Shown one piece after another: positions 1 through 8,979 of a stretch of DNA of 64,000 nucleotides (positions within the stretch are counted from its first letter, which is position 1; each line of letters starts with the position of its first letter). Location: assembly GCA_963718995.1 (NCBI GenBank), contig CAVRAP010000013.1, positions 20,239-84,238 on the forward strand, written 5' to 3'. The notes under the pieces were generated by a model that was given only the letters and a program-made list of their open reading frames with translations, had not been told where the DNA came from and did no database searches. Made by a program: the position numbers and the translations under genes. Source of the DNA: UBA4744 sp963718995 (GTDB lineage Bacteria > Actinomycetota > Acidimicrobiia > Spongiisociales > UBA4744).

Positions 1-194
1 TGACGCTGTTCCCCAAGGTCGTGGCATTGCTCAAGGAGCGAGGTGCAGAAGACATTGTGGTGTTTGGAGGGGGGATCATCCCCGACCAGGATGCCGCCAC
101 TCTGCTTGAGGCAGGCTTAGCCGGGATCTTCACACCCGGAGCACCGTTGAGCAAAATCACCGAATGGGTGGAAACCAACATTCCAAAACGCTGA
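1..194 (+). CDS. Methylmalonyl-CoA mutase, B12-binding region (3' end only)
   Basis: Only the last 63 codons are inside the window, read from base 3 to the TGA at 192-194. The peptide contains VVFGGGIIPDQDA and GIFTPGAPLSKITEWV, which match the end of the cobalamin-binding domain of methylmalonyl-CoA mutase large or small-domain subunits. That enzyme interconverts methylmalonyl-CoA and succinyl-CoA. The gene lies 9 bases upstream of sucC, so it feeds succinyl-CoA directly to the next two gene products. The catalytic barrel and the DxHxxG motif are outside the window, so a different B12-dependent acyl-CoA mutase cannot be excluded. Confidence 0.8.
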   Translation, partial: TLFPKVVALLKERGAEDIVVFGGGIIPDQDAATLLEAGLAGIFTPGAPLSKITEWVETNIPKR

Positions 195-203
195 GGAGAG
201 ACC

Positions 204-1355
204 GTGGATCTACTGGAGTATCAGGGGAAATCGTTGTTCGCCCGCATCGGGGTTCCGGTGCCGGACGGCCGGGTGGCGACGTCGCCGACTGAAGCCCAAC
301 GAGCTGCCGAAGAAATTGGTGGTCCGGTTGTGGTGAAAGCCCAGGTGCAGGTAGGTGGGCGCGGCAAAGCGGGGGGCATCAAACTGGCGGAGAATCCCCA
401 CGAAGCTCATGCACATGCGCTCGCCATCCTCGGCATGGACATCAAGGGCCATACCGTTCACAAGGTGTGGGTGGAGAGCGCCTCCAACATCAAGGCCGAG
501 TACTACGCCTCCTTCACGCTCGACCGATCTGCCAAGAAACACCTGGGGATGATCAGCGCCAAGGGTGGGGTCGACATCGAGGAGGTAGCGGCGACCGAAC
601 CGGAAGCCGTCGTCAAGGTCCATATCGATCCGGTCATGGGCCTCACCAACTGGCAAGCGACGGAGATGGTCTATCGGGCCAAGCTCGACCCCGAAGCCGC
701 CCGCGGTGCCGTTGCCCTGCTCAAGAAGCTCTACCAGGCCTTTGTCGAATTCGACTGCGACCTGGTTGAGGTCAACCCGCTCATCCTTACCGAAGAAGGC
801 GATGTGGTTGCCCTCGACGCCAAGGTGGCTCTGGATGAAAACGGCTTCTTCCGGCATCCCGACTTTCCGGCGCTCGCCGATGAGCACGTGATCCCGCCGG
901 TTGAGAAGATGGCCAAGGAACGTGATCTGAACTTCATCAAACTCGACGGTGACATCGGCATCATCGGCAACGGGGCCGGGTTGGTCATGTCGACGCTCGA
1001 TGTGGTTTCGCTCGTCGGTGGCAAGGCGTCCAACTTCCTCGATGTGGGAGGAGGCGCCGGAGCCGACACGATCATCGCCGCCCTGGAGATCCTCATACAG
1101 GACCCCTCCGTCAAGAGTGTGCTGATCAACATCTTCGGCGGGATCACCCGGTGTGATCTGGTCGCCCGGGGCATCCTCGAAGCGTTCGAAAGCCTGGATC
1201 TTCCCTGGCCGATCGTCGTCCGGTTGGACGGCACCAACGCCACCGAAGGCCGGGAGATCCTCACCGGGGTCAAATCGGAGAAGCTGATTCCGGCCGCCAC
1301 TATGCGAGACGCGGCGGAAAAGGCCGTGGCACTGGCGAAAGGGGAGGTGGCCTGA
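204..1355 (+). CDS. sucC: Succinyl-CoA synthetase (ADP/GDP-forming), beta subunit
   Basis: The 383-residue protein has full family length. An N-terminal ATP-grasp domain shows VVKAQVQVGGRGKAGG around residue 45 and the metal-binding EVNPLI near 190. The C-terminal CoA-ligase domain shows GNGAGLVMSTLD near 255 and INIFGGITRCD near 310. With SucD it interconverts succinyl-CoA and succinate with nucleotide triphosphate formation in the TCA cycle. The start is GTG, preceded by GAGGAGAG. The sucD ATG follows one base after the stop codon, so the pair is translationally coupled. The preceding mutase gene suggests a shared succinyl-CoA module. Confidence 0.96.
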   Translation: MDLLEYQGKSLFARIGVPVPDGRVATSPTEAQRAAEEIGGPVVVKAQVQVGGRGKAGGIKLAENPHEAHAHALAILGMDIKGHTVHKVWVESASNIKAEYYASFTLDRSAKKHLGMISAKGGVDIEEVAATEPEAVVKVHIDPVMGLTNWQATEMVYRAKLDPEAARGAVALLKKLYQAFVEFDCDLVEVNPLILTEEGDVVALDAKVALDENGFFRHPDFPALADEHVIPPVEKMAKERDLNFIKLDGDIGIIGNGAGLVMSTLDVVSLVGGKASNFLDVGGGAGADTIIAALEILIQDPSVKSVLINIFGGITRCDLVARGILEAFESLDLPWPIVVRLDGTNATEGREILTGVKSEKLIPAATMRDAAEKAVALAKGEVA

Positions 1356-1356
1356 C

Positions 1357-2232
1357 ATGGCGATTCTCATCGACACATCAACGAAAGTCGTCGTGCAGGG
1401 TTTGACCGGCAAGGAAGGCCAGTTCCACGCTCTGCGCAACCGCGCCTACGGCACCAACGTGGTGGCCGGCACCCGTCCCGGGAAGGGCGGCGAGGAAGTG
1501 GAAGGAATCCCGATCTTCGACACGGTCGCCCAGGCCGTCGAAGGGACCGGGGCCAACACCTCGCTGATCTTCGTGCCTCCACCGTTCGCCTCCGACGCCA
1601 TCATGGAGGCGGCGGCCGCCGGCTGCGCCGTCGTGGTGTGCATCACCGAGGGGATCCCGGCGCAGGATGAAGCGCGGGTGTACAACTACGTCAAGCAGAC
1701 GAGTCCCGGCACCGTGCTGATCGGCCCGAACTGTCCCGGCTTGATCTCTCCCGGAAAGTCGAACGTAGGGATCATGCCCGATGAGATCACCCTTCCCGGC
1801 AACGTCGGGGTCGTTTCCCGCTCGGGGACCCTCACCTACCAGGCCGTTCACGAATTGACCATGCTGGGTATCGGCCAGACCACCTGTATCGGCATCGGTG
1901 GCGACCCGGTGCCGGGCACCAACTTCATCGATGTGCTGTCCCGCTTCCAGGCCGATCCGGAGACCGAGGGCATCGTGATGATCGGCGAGATCGGCGGGGA
2001 TGCCGAGGAGCAAGCTGCTGCCTACATCGAGGAGCATGTGACCAAGCCGGTTGTTGCGTACGTGGCCGGGGTCACCGCTCCCGCCGGGAAGAAGATGGGC
2101 CATGCCGGCGCCATCATCTCCGGATCGAAGGGGACGGCGCAAGCCAAGATGGAGGCTCTCCGGGCCGCCGGGGCAGTGGTGCTCGACGACCCCACCCAGA
2201 TCGGCCGTGCCATGGCAGATGCATTGGGATGA
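1357..2232 (+). CDS. sucD: Succinyl-CoA synthetase, alpha subunit
   Basis: The 291-residue protein has an N-terminal CoA-binding Rossmann domain (VVVQGLTGKEGQFH near residue 10) and a C-terminal ligase domain. The segment GHAGAIISGSKGTA near residue 247 contains the histidine that is phosphorylated during catalysis in this family, and GPNCPGLISP near 125 is the usual signature. It pairs with the adjacent beta subunit to form the TCA-cycle enzyme. Length and motifs are complete. Confidence 0.96.
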   Translation: MAILIDTSTKVVVQGLTGKEGQFHALRNRAYGTNVVAGTRPGKGGEEVEGIPIFDTVAQAVEGTGANTSLIFVPPPFASDAIMEAAAAGCAVVVCITEGIPAQDEARVYNYVKQTSPGTVLIGPNCPGLISPGKSNVGIMPDEITLPGNVGVVSRSGTLTYQAVHELTMLGIGQTTCIGIGGDPVPGTNFIDVLSRFQADPETEGIVMIGEIGGDAEEQAAAYIEEHVTKPVVAYVAGVTAPAGKKMGHAGAIISGSKGTAQAKMEALRAAGAVVLDDPTQIGRAMADALG

Positions 2233-2273
2233 AGCACCGGAGGTTCGAAGCTTCCCGGTAGCCGGCTGCGTCC

Positions 2274-2882
2274 GTGTCTGAGCTGCTGCTCGGCATCTCG
2301 CTCGGCTTCGCAGCCGGTATCAGCCCGGGGCCGCTCAGCGCCCTCGTGGTGACGACGGCCCTGCAGCGGGGCGTCGCAGCCGGGGTGCGGGTTGCCATCG
2401 CCCCTCTGTTGTCCGACCTGCCGGTGGTAGCACTCAGCGTGCTCGCCGTGGGGGTCTTCCCCACCCGGGTTCTGCCCTACCTGGCGGTGGCCGGAGGAGT
2501 GTTCGTGATAGTGCTGGGAGTCGACACCTATCGGAAGGCGCCCCGCGCTTCGTTCGAAAGCCGGCAGGCCGAAAGCCGGGATCTCCGGCGAGGGTTCATC
2601 ACCAACATCCTCAGCCCCCACCCGTGGTTGTTCTGGTTGGGGGTGGGTGGGCCCCTCCTGGTGTCGGCCTGGGACAGCGGGCCCGGCCCGGCGGCCGCTT
2701 TCCTGGTGGGTTTCTACGGTCTGCTGGTGGGAAGCAAGCTCTTCCTGGCCTGGGGGGTTGCCTACGGCCGGGGTGTTCTGAGCCTGGCCTGGTACCGGCG
2801 AATCCTGGCCGGCAGCGGAGGCTTGCTGGTGCTGCTCGGGGGAGTGCTGATCTGGCAGGCCGCCGCCGGTCGCTTTGGCTAA
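2274..2882 (+). CDS. LysE/RhtB-family membrane exporter
   Basis: The 202-residue protein is very hydrophobic, with about six predicted membrane segments. The N-terminal GFAAGISPGPLSALVV matches the start of LysE/RhtB-type amino-acid or metabolite exporters, and NILSPHPWLFWLGVGGP near residue 110 matches the family's second conserved loop. The substrate cannot be read from the sequence. The start codon is GTG without a strong nearby ribosome-binding site. The 3' end overlaps the converging transporter gene by four bases. Confidence 0.75.
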   Translation: MSELLLGISLGFAAGISPGPLSALVVTTALQRGVAAGVRVAIAPLLSDLPVVALSVLAVGVFPTRVLPYLAVAGGVFVIVLGVDTYRKAPRASFESRQAESRDLRRGFITNILSPHPWLFWLGVGGPLLVSAWDSGPGPAAAFLVGFYGLLVGSKLFLAWGVAYGRGVLSLAWYRRILAGSGGLLVLLGGVLIWQAAAGRFG

Positions 2883-4173
2883 GGACCGGGCGGGCCGGAT
2901 TCACTCAGTCGCTCTTCGGAAGCCTTCTCGAGGGGCCGCAGCACCAGCCACGAGTAGGTGATGCCGGCGGCGTAGAGCCCGAGCATGGCGGCGAAGAGGA
3001 CAAGAAACCCGGTGTCGAAACCGAACCTCTCCCGCACCAGACCGGAGGCGATCGGCCCGATCACCCAGCCGGCGGCCCACACCATGTTCTCGGCTGCGGC
3101 CAGCGCGGGACGCCATCCTTCCTTGACCTGCTCCATGGTGAACGCGGCGTAGATGGGATTGGCGGCGTTCATCAGCGCCGACCTAACGAATAGGGCAATG
3201 GCCACGGCGGCGAAACTGCTCGAGAAGCCGAGCATGGCGATGAACGGAAGTGACAGCGCCTGGACCAGCACGATGCTGGCGACTTTGCCGAGTCGGGCAG
3301 CAATGAGCGGCTGGGTCATCACCGCCAGGGCCATGCCCAGCTGGGACCAGGCGAACACGGCCCCGAGAGTGGAGAAATCCACCCCGAATTTGCCTTCAAC
3401 GAAAATGTTGAGGAACGGGATGATCAGACCGGCCCCGAGGCCGATCAGAGCGTTGGGCGCCAGCAGTTTCAAGAAGATGGGGCGGGCGGCGCGGGGGATG
3501 TGCCAGAGCGGTCCGTGACCGGGTTCGTCCGGTCTGACCTCGGTGACGTTCCGTAGCGGGATCGCCGCCAGCATGTAGAGCAGTCCCGACAGAACGACAG
3601 TCCATTGGATCGCCTGGAGGCTCTTCGGGTCGATGTCGGCCAGGCGGGCGAAGATCGCAGGCATCTGACCGCCGATCAGACTTCCCAGGAACCCGGCGAC
3701 CAGGTGAGCGGCAAACTGGGCCGAAAACAAATAGGTCCGGTTGGCGCAGGTTCCAGGGCGGTCATCAATGGGGAGGGGACTACCCAGAACGCCATGCCGC
3801 CCACGCCGACCAGCACCACGGCCAGGATCACCAGCACGGTCTGTTCGACGAACCCGAGCACCACCAATCCGGTTCCGGCCACCACCGCGGCGATCCGGAG
3901 TGACCGAATGAAACCGAGTCGCCCGGCCAGCCGGGCGACGGGGAGGGCAAGGACTATGGCGACCATGTTGGGAATAGCGTTGGCGGCACCCACCAGCGAA
4001 TCGGAAAAGCCGAGGTTCTCAAAAAGGAAGTTGAGATACAGCCAGGTGACCGAGAAGGCGAAGCCCCACAGGAACGCGGACGCCAGGAATCGGCGGGAAT
4101 CGCCGGTGAAGGTGCGAAGTTTGGACAAGGTTTGCACGACCGCAAATTGTAGGGTTCTCAACCCGTTCCCCAA
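2879..4173 (-). pseudogene. Major facilitator superfamily transporter split by a frameshift
   Basis: Two minus-strand reading frames together make one MFS permease of about 430 residues. The 5' half (about 4173 to 3750) contains transmembrane helices 1 to 4 and ends ...SPLMTALEPA. The 3' half (about 3745 to 2879) resumes with NRTYLFSAQFAAHLVAGF and carries the remaining helices. Joining them needs one extra base near 3745-3755, so one base appears deleted. Protein similarity to MFS is intact on both sides of the break, which fits either a recent mutation or a sequence error. The true start is uncertain: TTG at 4173 or GTG at 4137. The substrate is unknown. Confidence 0.7.
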
Positions 4174-4219
4174 CCGCCGCGACCTATAGAATCGGCACGA
4201 GTCGAACCGAGGGGGATAT

Positions 4220-4768
4220 GTGGGTTATGTGATTGCCGGTGTGGTGGTCGTCGTCCTGGTGCTGGCGATCATCGGGATCTACAACAGCCTGGTCAAATTG
4301 CGGAACCGGGTGGACAACGCCTGGGCGCAGGTCGATGTTCAGCTGAAACGGCGTTACGACCTGATCCCGAATCTGGTCGAAACGGTCAAGGGTTATGCCT
4401 CGCATGAGAAGTCGACCTTCGAGCAGGTCGTCGAAGCGAGAAACCGGGCACTGGCCGCCGGGACCGTTGAGGAGCAGGCGCAAGCCGAGAACTTCCTCAC
4501 CGGAGCGTTGCGGCAGCTGTTCGCGCTGGCCGAGTCGTACCCGGATCTGAAAGCCAGCCAGAATTTCTCGGAACTGCAGGCGCAGTTGGCGGAGACCGAG
4601 AACAAGATTGCCGTGTCGCGACAGATCTACAACGATTCCGTGCTGACGTTCAACAACAAGGTGCAGACGGTGCCGTCCAACATGGTTGCGGCGATGACCG
4701 GGTTCTCGGTGAAGCCGTTCTTCGAAGCCCCCGAAGAGGCCGAGCAGGCGCCGGAGGTACGTTTCTGA
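4220..4768 (+). CDS. lemA: LemA family protein
   Basis: The 182-residue protein has one N-terminal membrane helix (residues 2-20) followed by the helical LemA domain with KLRNRVDNAWAQVDVQLKRR, the family signature. LemA proteins are membrane-anchored and of poorly known function. They are very often encoded beside DUF2207/TPM-type membrane proteins, as here. The start is GTG. The last bases carry the GGAGG that most likely serves the next gene, which overlaps this stop codon. Confidence 0.92.
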   Translation: MGYVIAGVVVVVLVLAIIGIYNSLVKLRNRVDNAWAQVDVQLKRRYDLIPNLVETVKGYASHEKSTFEQVVEARNRALAAGTVEEQAQAENFLTGALRQLFALAESYPDLKASQNFSELQAQLAETENKIAVSRQIYNDSVLTFNNKVQTVPSNMVAAMTGFSVKPFFEAPEEAEQAPEVRF

Positions 4769-6642
4769 GACGGATCGGTCGTTTTCGTTCCCTAGGGCTC
4801 ATCGCCGTCGTTGCGGCGCTGTTCTCGCTGGTGGTGGCCGCCCCGGCGGCCGCCAAGTCGTTCGTTCTCACGAACACGGATGTCGAGGTGGTCGTCGAAC
4901 CGGATGGATCGGTCCTGGTTACCGAGCACATCACCTACGATTTCGATGATCTCTTTACGGGGGCCTGGCGAGATATCCCCTTACGGGCGGGTGAAGACAT
5001 CGCTGACGTACAGGTCGGCGAGCAGGGCGTCGACTACCGGCCCGGGGCACCGACGGAACTGGGTTCCCAGGGTGAGGCAGGCACCTTTGGTGTCGAGCGC
5101 CGGGCAGGCTTCGTGCGGGTCGTGTGGCACTACGAAGCGTTCATTGAGGCTCGCACGTTCATCATCAGCTATCGGATGGTCGGACTGGCCGTTGCCTACG
5201 ACGATGTGGTCGACGTCAACCTGAAAGTGTGGGGTGACCAGTGGGATCAGCCGCTCGGCCACCTCTATGCGACTCTGGAGCTCCCGGGCGAGCAAGTATC
5301 CGGGGACGTGTTGGTGTGGGGACATCCGCGCTCGGTGAGCGGCTCGACCTCTCTCGGCGACGACGGGATCTCCCCGAGCCTCACGGCCGAAGGAATCCCC
5401 TCCGGCCAGTGGGTTGAGCTCCGGGTTGTGTTCCCCCGCTCGGACCTGGAGTCGACCGGCGGAGCAACGGTGATAGCCGGGAACGGTTTGGATGAGATCC
5501 TCGGCTACGAAGAAGCACAAGACGGCCAGGCATCGACGGATCGAACCCTGCTGACCTTCCTCGTGGTGACGCTCGCCCTGCTGGCCTTCCTGCCGGCCAC
5601 CGTTGCCGTGCTATTCATCTATTTCCGACATGGGCGTGAGCCCGATGTTGCCTATGACCGGGAGTACGAGCAAGAGCCGCCGTCTGATCATCCGCCCGCG
5701 GTGATCGGAGGACTCTTGCGGCAGGGTCCGGTCGGCACCGAAGACTTCGTCGCCACCATGTTTGATCTGATCCGCAGAGGGGCTCTGCGTGCCCAGCCGG
5801 TAACGGTCGAGAAGAAGACCTGGATGGGCCTCCGTCGCGAGGACATCTCCGATCTCGAGATCGGACTGGCCGATGTCGGTCTTGCGAGTGGGGCCGTCGA
5901 GAGACCCGTGATGGAGATTCTCGAACGAGTGCTGTCGGACGGACCGCTCCCGTTGACCGAGTTCCGCCAGGCGATCCGCGACGACGCGGCGGCCAACGCA
6001 ACTCGCTACGACAAGTTCGAAAGCGAAGCTCGCAAGGAACAGGTCCGGTTGGGCCTGCTGGATCGGAGCGGTGGCAAGCCGCTGGCCTGGGCCATCGGCA
6101 TCCTGTTTCTGATGTTTGCCGTTGTGTATCCGTTTTGGGGGGCGGCAGCGGGATCCCGCTGGGCGCCGTTCCTGATCCCGGGTTTCATCATCTCTTTTGT
6201 CATCAACGTTGCCATAGTTTCCGTCTTCGGAGTCCGTCAGACCGGTTGGGTGAAGCGTTCCGACCAAGGTGCTCTGCTGGCAGTGCGGTGGCAGGCATTC
6301 AAGCGTTATCTCCAGGATTTCAGCCGGTTGCATGAGGCACCGCCGATCGCGCTTGACCTATGGGATGAGTACCTGGTCTACGCCATCACCCTGGGGGTGG
6401 CCGACGATGTCCTCGAAGCCGCCCGCATCCACGCTCCGGAACAACTGGCCCAATCGAGCAGCATCTACTGGTACGGCAACCACGGTTTCTCCGGCGGCCA
6501 CTCAACCAACGCCCTCGCCGGACTGCAGTCGGCTTTGACCGGTGCATTCGCCCCGCCCAGCTCTTCTTCTTCGGGCGGTGGAGGTGGCTTCAGCGGCGGC
6601 GGTGGAGGTGGTGGCGGGGGCGGCGGCGGAGGCGCCTGGTAG
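4765..6642 (+). CDS. DUF2207 domain membrane protein, probable CTG start
   Basis: The reading frame from 4831 lacks most of its signal peptide. In the same frame, CTG at 4765 overlaps the lemA stop (CTGA) and sits 7 bases after GGAGG at 4753-4757. Starting there gives RRIGRFRS, then the hydrophobic LIAVVAALFSLVVA and an AxA-type site, a textbook signal peptide. The mature protein has the DUF2207 ectodomain (VVVEPDGSVLVTEHITYDFDD), a membrane helix near residue 255, a cytoplasmic region, two further helices near 430-465, and a glycine-only C-terminal tail. The function is unknown; co-occurrence with LemA is typical. The annotated span is 625 residues. Confidence 0.8.
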   Translation: MRRIGRFRSLGLIAVVAALFSLVVAAPAAAKSFVLTNTDVEVVVEPDGSVLVTEHITYDFDDLFTGAWRDIPLRAGEDIADVQVGEQGVDYRPGAPTELGSQGEAGTFGVERRAGFVRVVWHYEAFIEARTFIISYRMVGLAVAYDDVVDVNLKVWGDQWDQPLGHLYATLELPGEQVSGDVLVWGHPRSVSGSTSLGDDGISPSLTAEGIPSGQWVELRVVFPRSDLESTGGATVIAGNGLDEILGYEEAQDGQASTDRTLLTFLVVTLALLAFLPATVAVLFIYFRHGREPDVAYDREYEQEPPSDHPPAVIGGLLRQGPVGTEDFVATMFDLIRRGALRAQPVTVEKKTWMGLRREDISDLEIGLADVGLASGAVERPVMEILERVLSDGPLPLTEFRQAIRDDAAANATRYDKFESEARKEQVRLGLLDRSGGKPLAWAIGILFLMFAVVYPFWGAAAGSRWAPFLIPGFIISFVINVAIVSVFGVRQTGWVKRSDQGALLAVRWQAFKRYLQDFSRLHEAPPIALDLWDEYLVYAITLGVADDVLEAARIHAPEQLAQSSSIYWYGNHGFSGGHSTNALAGLQSALTGAFAPPSSSSSGGGGGFSGGGGGGGGGGGGGAW

Positions 6643-6650
6643 GTCCGTCG

Positions 6651-7913
6651 TCAGTCGTCCGTCGTCACGCCGGCCGGCGGGTCATCATCCAGGAGGATTG
6701 CGGCGCTTTCGCCGGGGATCATGGAGGTGCCTCCGAGACGGGTGCGCCGCAACCCGGTCGGAGCGACCGGGTTGGACCGATCGAGGTAGGCGTAGATGAG
6801 GCCACCGACGAGCATCCAGGCGCCCGCCGCCAGAAACATCGATGCATAACTTCCGAACCGGATGATGGCACCGAACGCCGGGCCGCCCAACAGAGCACCC
6901 ACGTCGAACAAACCGGTGAAGATCGCCATCGCCGATCCGCGATCCGCGTCGGCGGCTCTCGACACCACCATGCCCATGACGATCGGGAAGGCATAGCCGT
7001 GTCCGGCGCCGCATAGCACTCCGGCGACGGCGATGGCTCCCGGCCCGTTCGCAGAGGCCAGCACGACGAACCCCAGCACCATTGAACCGAGGGCGGGGTA
7101 GAGCACCCGTTTTGGTCCGACCCGATCCGGCAACCAGGCGGCGAACAGTCGAAGACCGATCGCCGTCGCGGCGTACGCAGAGAAGAACAACCCGACCGAT
7201 CCGATGCCGGTGTCGATGACAAACGTCTTGAGGAATGTGAAGTAGGCCGTGAGCGCCAGAGAAAACACCAGCGTGACCCACCAGAGCGGCAGCAGATTCT
7301 TTTGAGTTACCGAGGCGAGAAAACGTTGGGGTTGTTCTCCCTCTGCCCCCGGCTTGTGGGATTCGGGAAGGGGTAGCGAGAGGAGCAAGGAGAGAATCCC
7401 GAAACCGAGCACGACCAGGAAGAAGACGTCGAAATCCCACCGGGCCAGGATGATGTCGCCGAGGACCCCTCCGAGAGCGATGGGCAAAATGCCGGAAATT
7501 CCGAACAAGGCGATTCCTTCGGTGCGTCGTGTGGCCGGGACCTGGTCGGCGCCGTAGGTGAATAGGGCGGTGAACAGCAGCGCCTCGGCGAAGCCATGGG
7601 TGATGCGAACGGCATAGAGCCAGGCCCCGAGTTCACCGACCGTCAGGTAGAGAGCCAGAACCGCGACATTGACGACATTTCCGAACAGGATCACCGGTCG
7701 CCGCCCCCGCTGATCCATGGCTCGCCCGACCGAGGGCCGGACGGCGATGGAGGCGACCGCAGTCAATCCGACGATGAGCCCGATTTCCACTTCGTCGGCT
7801 CCGAGGCCTTTGAGGAATCCCGGGAAGTGGAGAAACATGGTGAACGCCATACCCTGAGCCATGTTGGCCAGCCAGGCGAAGACGAAGGGGCGCGTAAGGA
7901 GACGGTCGGTCAC
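6651..7913 (-). CDS. Major facilitator superfamily transporter
   Basis: The 420-residue protein has about twelve hydrophobic segments and MFS-type loops, including GRAMDQRGRRPVILFG between helices 2 and 3 and LPDRVGPKRVLYPALG at the equivalent place in the second half. It is probably a drug or metabolite efflux carrier, but the substrate cannot be inferred. It is unrelated at residue level to the broken MFS gene at 2.9-4.2 kb beyond superfamily features. Its stop codon lies 9 bases past the end of the converging DUF2207 gene. Confidence 0.85.
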   Translation of the reverse strand: MTDRLLTRPFVFAWLANMAQGMAFTMFLHFPGFLKGLGADEVEIGLIVGLTAVASIAVRPSVGRAMDQRGRRPVILFGNVVNVAVLALYLTVGELGAWLYAVRITHGFAEALLFTALFTYGADQVPATRRTEGIALFGISGILPIALGGVLGDIILARWDFDVFFLVVLGFGILSLLLSLPLPESHKPGAEGEQPQRFLASVTQKNLLPLWWVTLVFSLALTAYFTFLKTFVIDTGIGSVGLFFSAYAATAIGLRLFAAWLPDRVGPKRVLYPALGSMVLGFVVLASANGPGAIAVAGVLCGAGHGYAFPIVMGMVVSRAADADRGSAMAIFTGLFDVGALLGGPAFGAIIRFGSYASMFLAAGAWMLVGGLIYAYLDRSNPVAPTGLRRTRLGGTSMIPGESAAILLDDDPPAGVTTDD

Positions 7914-7967
7914 GAAGGCAGATTAGGGGTGTCGGGTGCGCTCCAAGTCCCCGGGTGTACCGTGAGG

Positions 7968-7995
7968 AGTCATCAGTCATCAGTTGTCAGGTGTA
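7968..7995. repeat. Short heptanucleotide array (AGTCATC type)
   Basis: Four consecutive 7-base units lie between the divergent MFS and NIPSNAP-like genes: two identical AGTCATC, then AGTTGTC and the degenerate AGGTGTA. The units match the AGYNNNC pattern of the larger arrays at 13.4 and 52.9 kb. Confidence 0.65.
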
Positions 7996-8013
7996 AGAAA
8001 TGAGGAACGGGCA

Positions 8014-8301
8014 ATGGAATATCAGCTCCGAATGTACGAGGTCAAAGAAGGCGAGATGGAGACGTTCCTCGGGGTCTTTCCGGCGGTCGTCGCGGCCAGA
8101 CGAGAGGCCGGGTTCGAGGTGACCGGAGCCTGGATGATCGCCGAGGCCAACCAATTCATCTGGATCGTCAGTTGCGAAGACGGGATCGAGGCAGCCACGG
8201 AGCGGTACTACTCCTCGGAGTTGCGTAAGGCCATCGACCCCGAACCGGCCAAGCTGTTGGAGACTATCGACACGCGCACGATGCTGGCCGTCCCGGTCTG
8301 A
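8014..8301 (+). CDS. NIPSNAP-like alpha/beta-barrel small protein
   Basis: The 95-residue protein begins MEYQLRMYEVKEGEMETF and ends TRTMLAVPV, matching the dimeric ferredoxin-like NIPSNAP/Dabb fold. The ATG at 8014 was chosen over TTG at 7984 because TGAGGAAC precedes it and because the homologous part starts there. It is probably a cytoplasmic dimer. Members are linked to varied enzymatic or binding roles and nothing here specifies one. Confidence 0.7.
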   Translation: MEYQLRMYEVKEGEMETFLGVFPAVVAARREAGFEVTGAWMIAEANQFIWIVSCEDGIEAATERYYSSELRKAIDPEPAKLLETIDTRTMLAVPV

Positions 8302-8367
8302 ACCGGGCGATCTGCCGGGGGTCGATCCTCACCTAGTATGCGCTGAGAGACGTCAGGAAGGCTCTGC

Positions 8368-8979
8368 GTGCTGCCCGTTGCAGTGTTGGTATCCGGTTCA
8401 GGCTCCAACCTGCAGGTGCTCCTCGACGCCTCCAGGACCGACCCTGATTTTGGTGCCCGGATTGTCGTCGTGATCTCCGATCGGCCCGGGGTTGCCGCCC
8501 TGGGTCGCGCTGCCGACGCCGGCGTGCCGGCCGAAGTGGTTCCGTGGAGCGATTTCGGGGACCGGCAGGAATTCTCGATCGCCGTATGTGACACCGCCGA
8601 ACGCTACGGAGCGCAAGCGCTGATTCTGGCCGGGTTCATGCGCATTCTCTCCCCGGTGGCTATCGAGCGTTATCCGTATCGTATTCTGAACGTCCATCCT
8701 GCCCTGCTGCCCGCCTTCCCGGGCCCTCACGCGGTGCCGGCCGCCCTGGCTCACGGAGTGAAGCTGAGTGGAGTGACGGTGCATTTCGTCGACGACGAGG
8801 TGGATCACGGGCCGATCATCGCCCAGCGGGCAGTTCCAGTGCATTCCGATGACACCGAAGAGTCACTCCACGCCCGAATCCAGCAGGAGGAACACCAGTT
8901 GTACCCCCTCGTGGTGAAGGCGTTTGCGGCAGGGCAGGTGCGGCTTGAAGGCCGGCGGGTGATATGGGAGGAGTCGTGA
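8368..8979 (+). CDS. purN: Phosphoribosylglycinamide formyltransferase
   Basis: The 203-residue GART transfers a formyl group from 10-formyl-tetrahydrofolate to GAR in purine synthesis. It shows the N-terminal VLVSGSGSNLQVLLDA, the catalytic segment ILNVHPALLPAFPG (with the conserved N and H) and VHFVDDEVDHGPIIAQ, which carries the catalytic Asp. The start is GTG after AGGAAGG. Its TGA overlaps the purH GTG, and folD follows, so the cluster couples two folate-dependent purine steps to folate supply. Confidence 0.96.
   Translation: MLPVAVLVSGSGSNLQVLLDASRTDPDFGARIVVVISDRPGVAALGRAADAGVPAEVVPWSDFGDRQEFSIAVCDTAERYGAQALILAGFMRILSPVAIERYPYRILNVHPALLPAFPGPHAVPAALAHGVKLSGVTVHFVDDEVDHGPIIAQRAVPVHSDDTEESLHARIQQEEHQLYPLVVKAFAAGQVRLEGRRVIWEES

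Noticed and set aside
210..1439. 409-residue open frame opposite sucC on the minus strand
   Set aside because: It runs antisense to a highly conserved gene, has no recognisable motif and no ribosome-binding site. High GC content produces such long antisense frames throughout the window.
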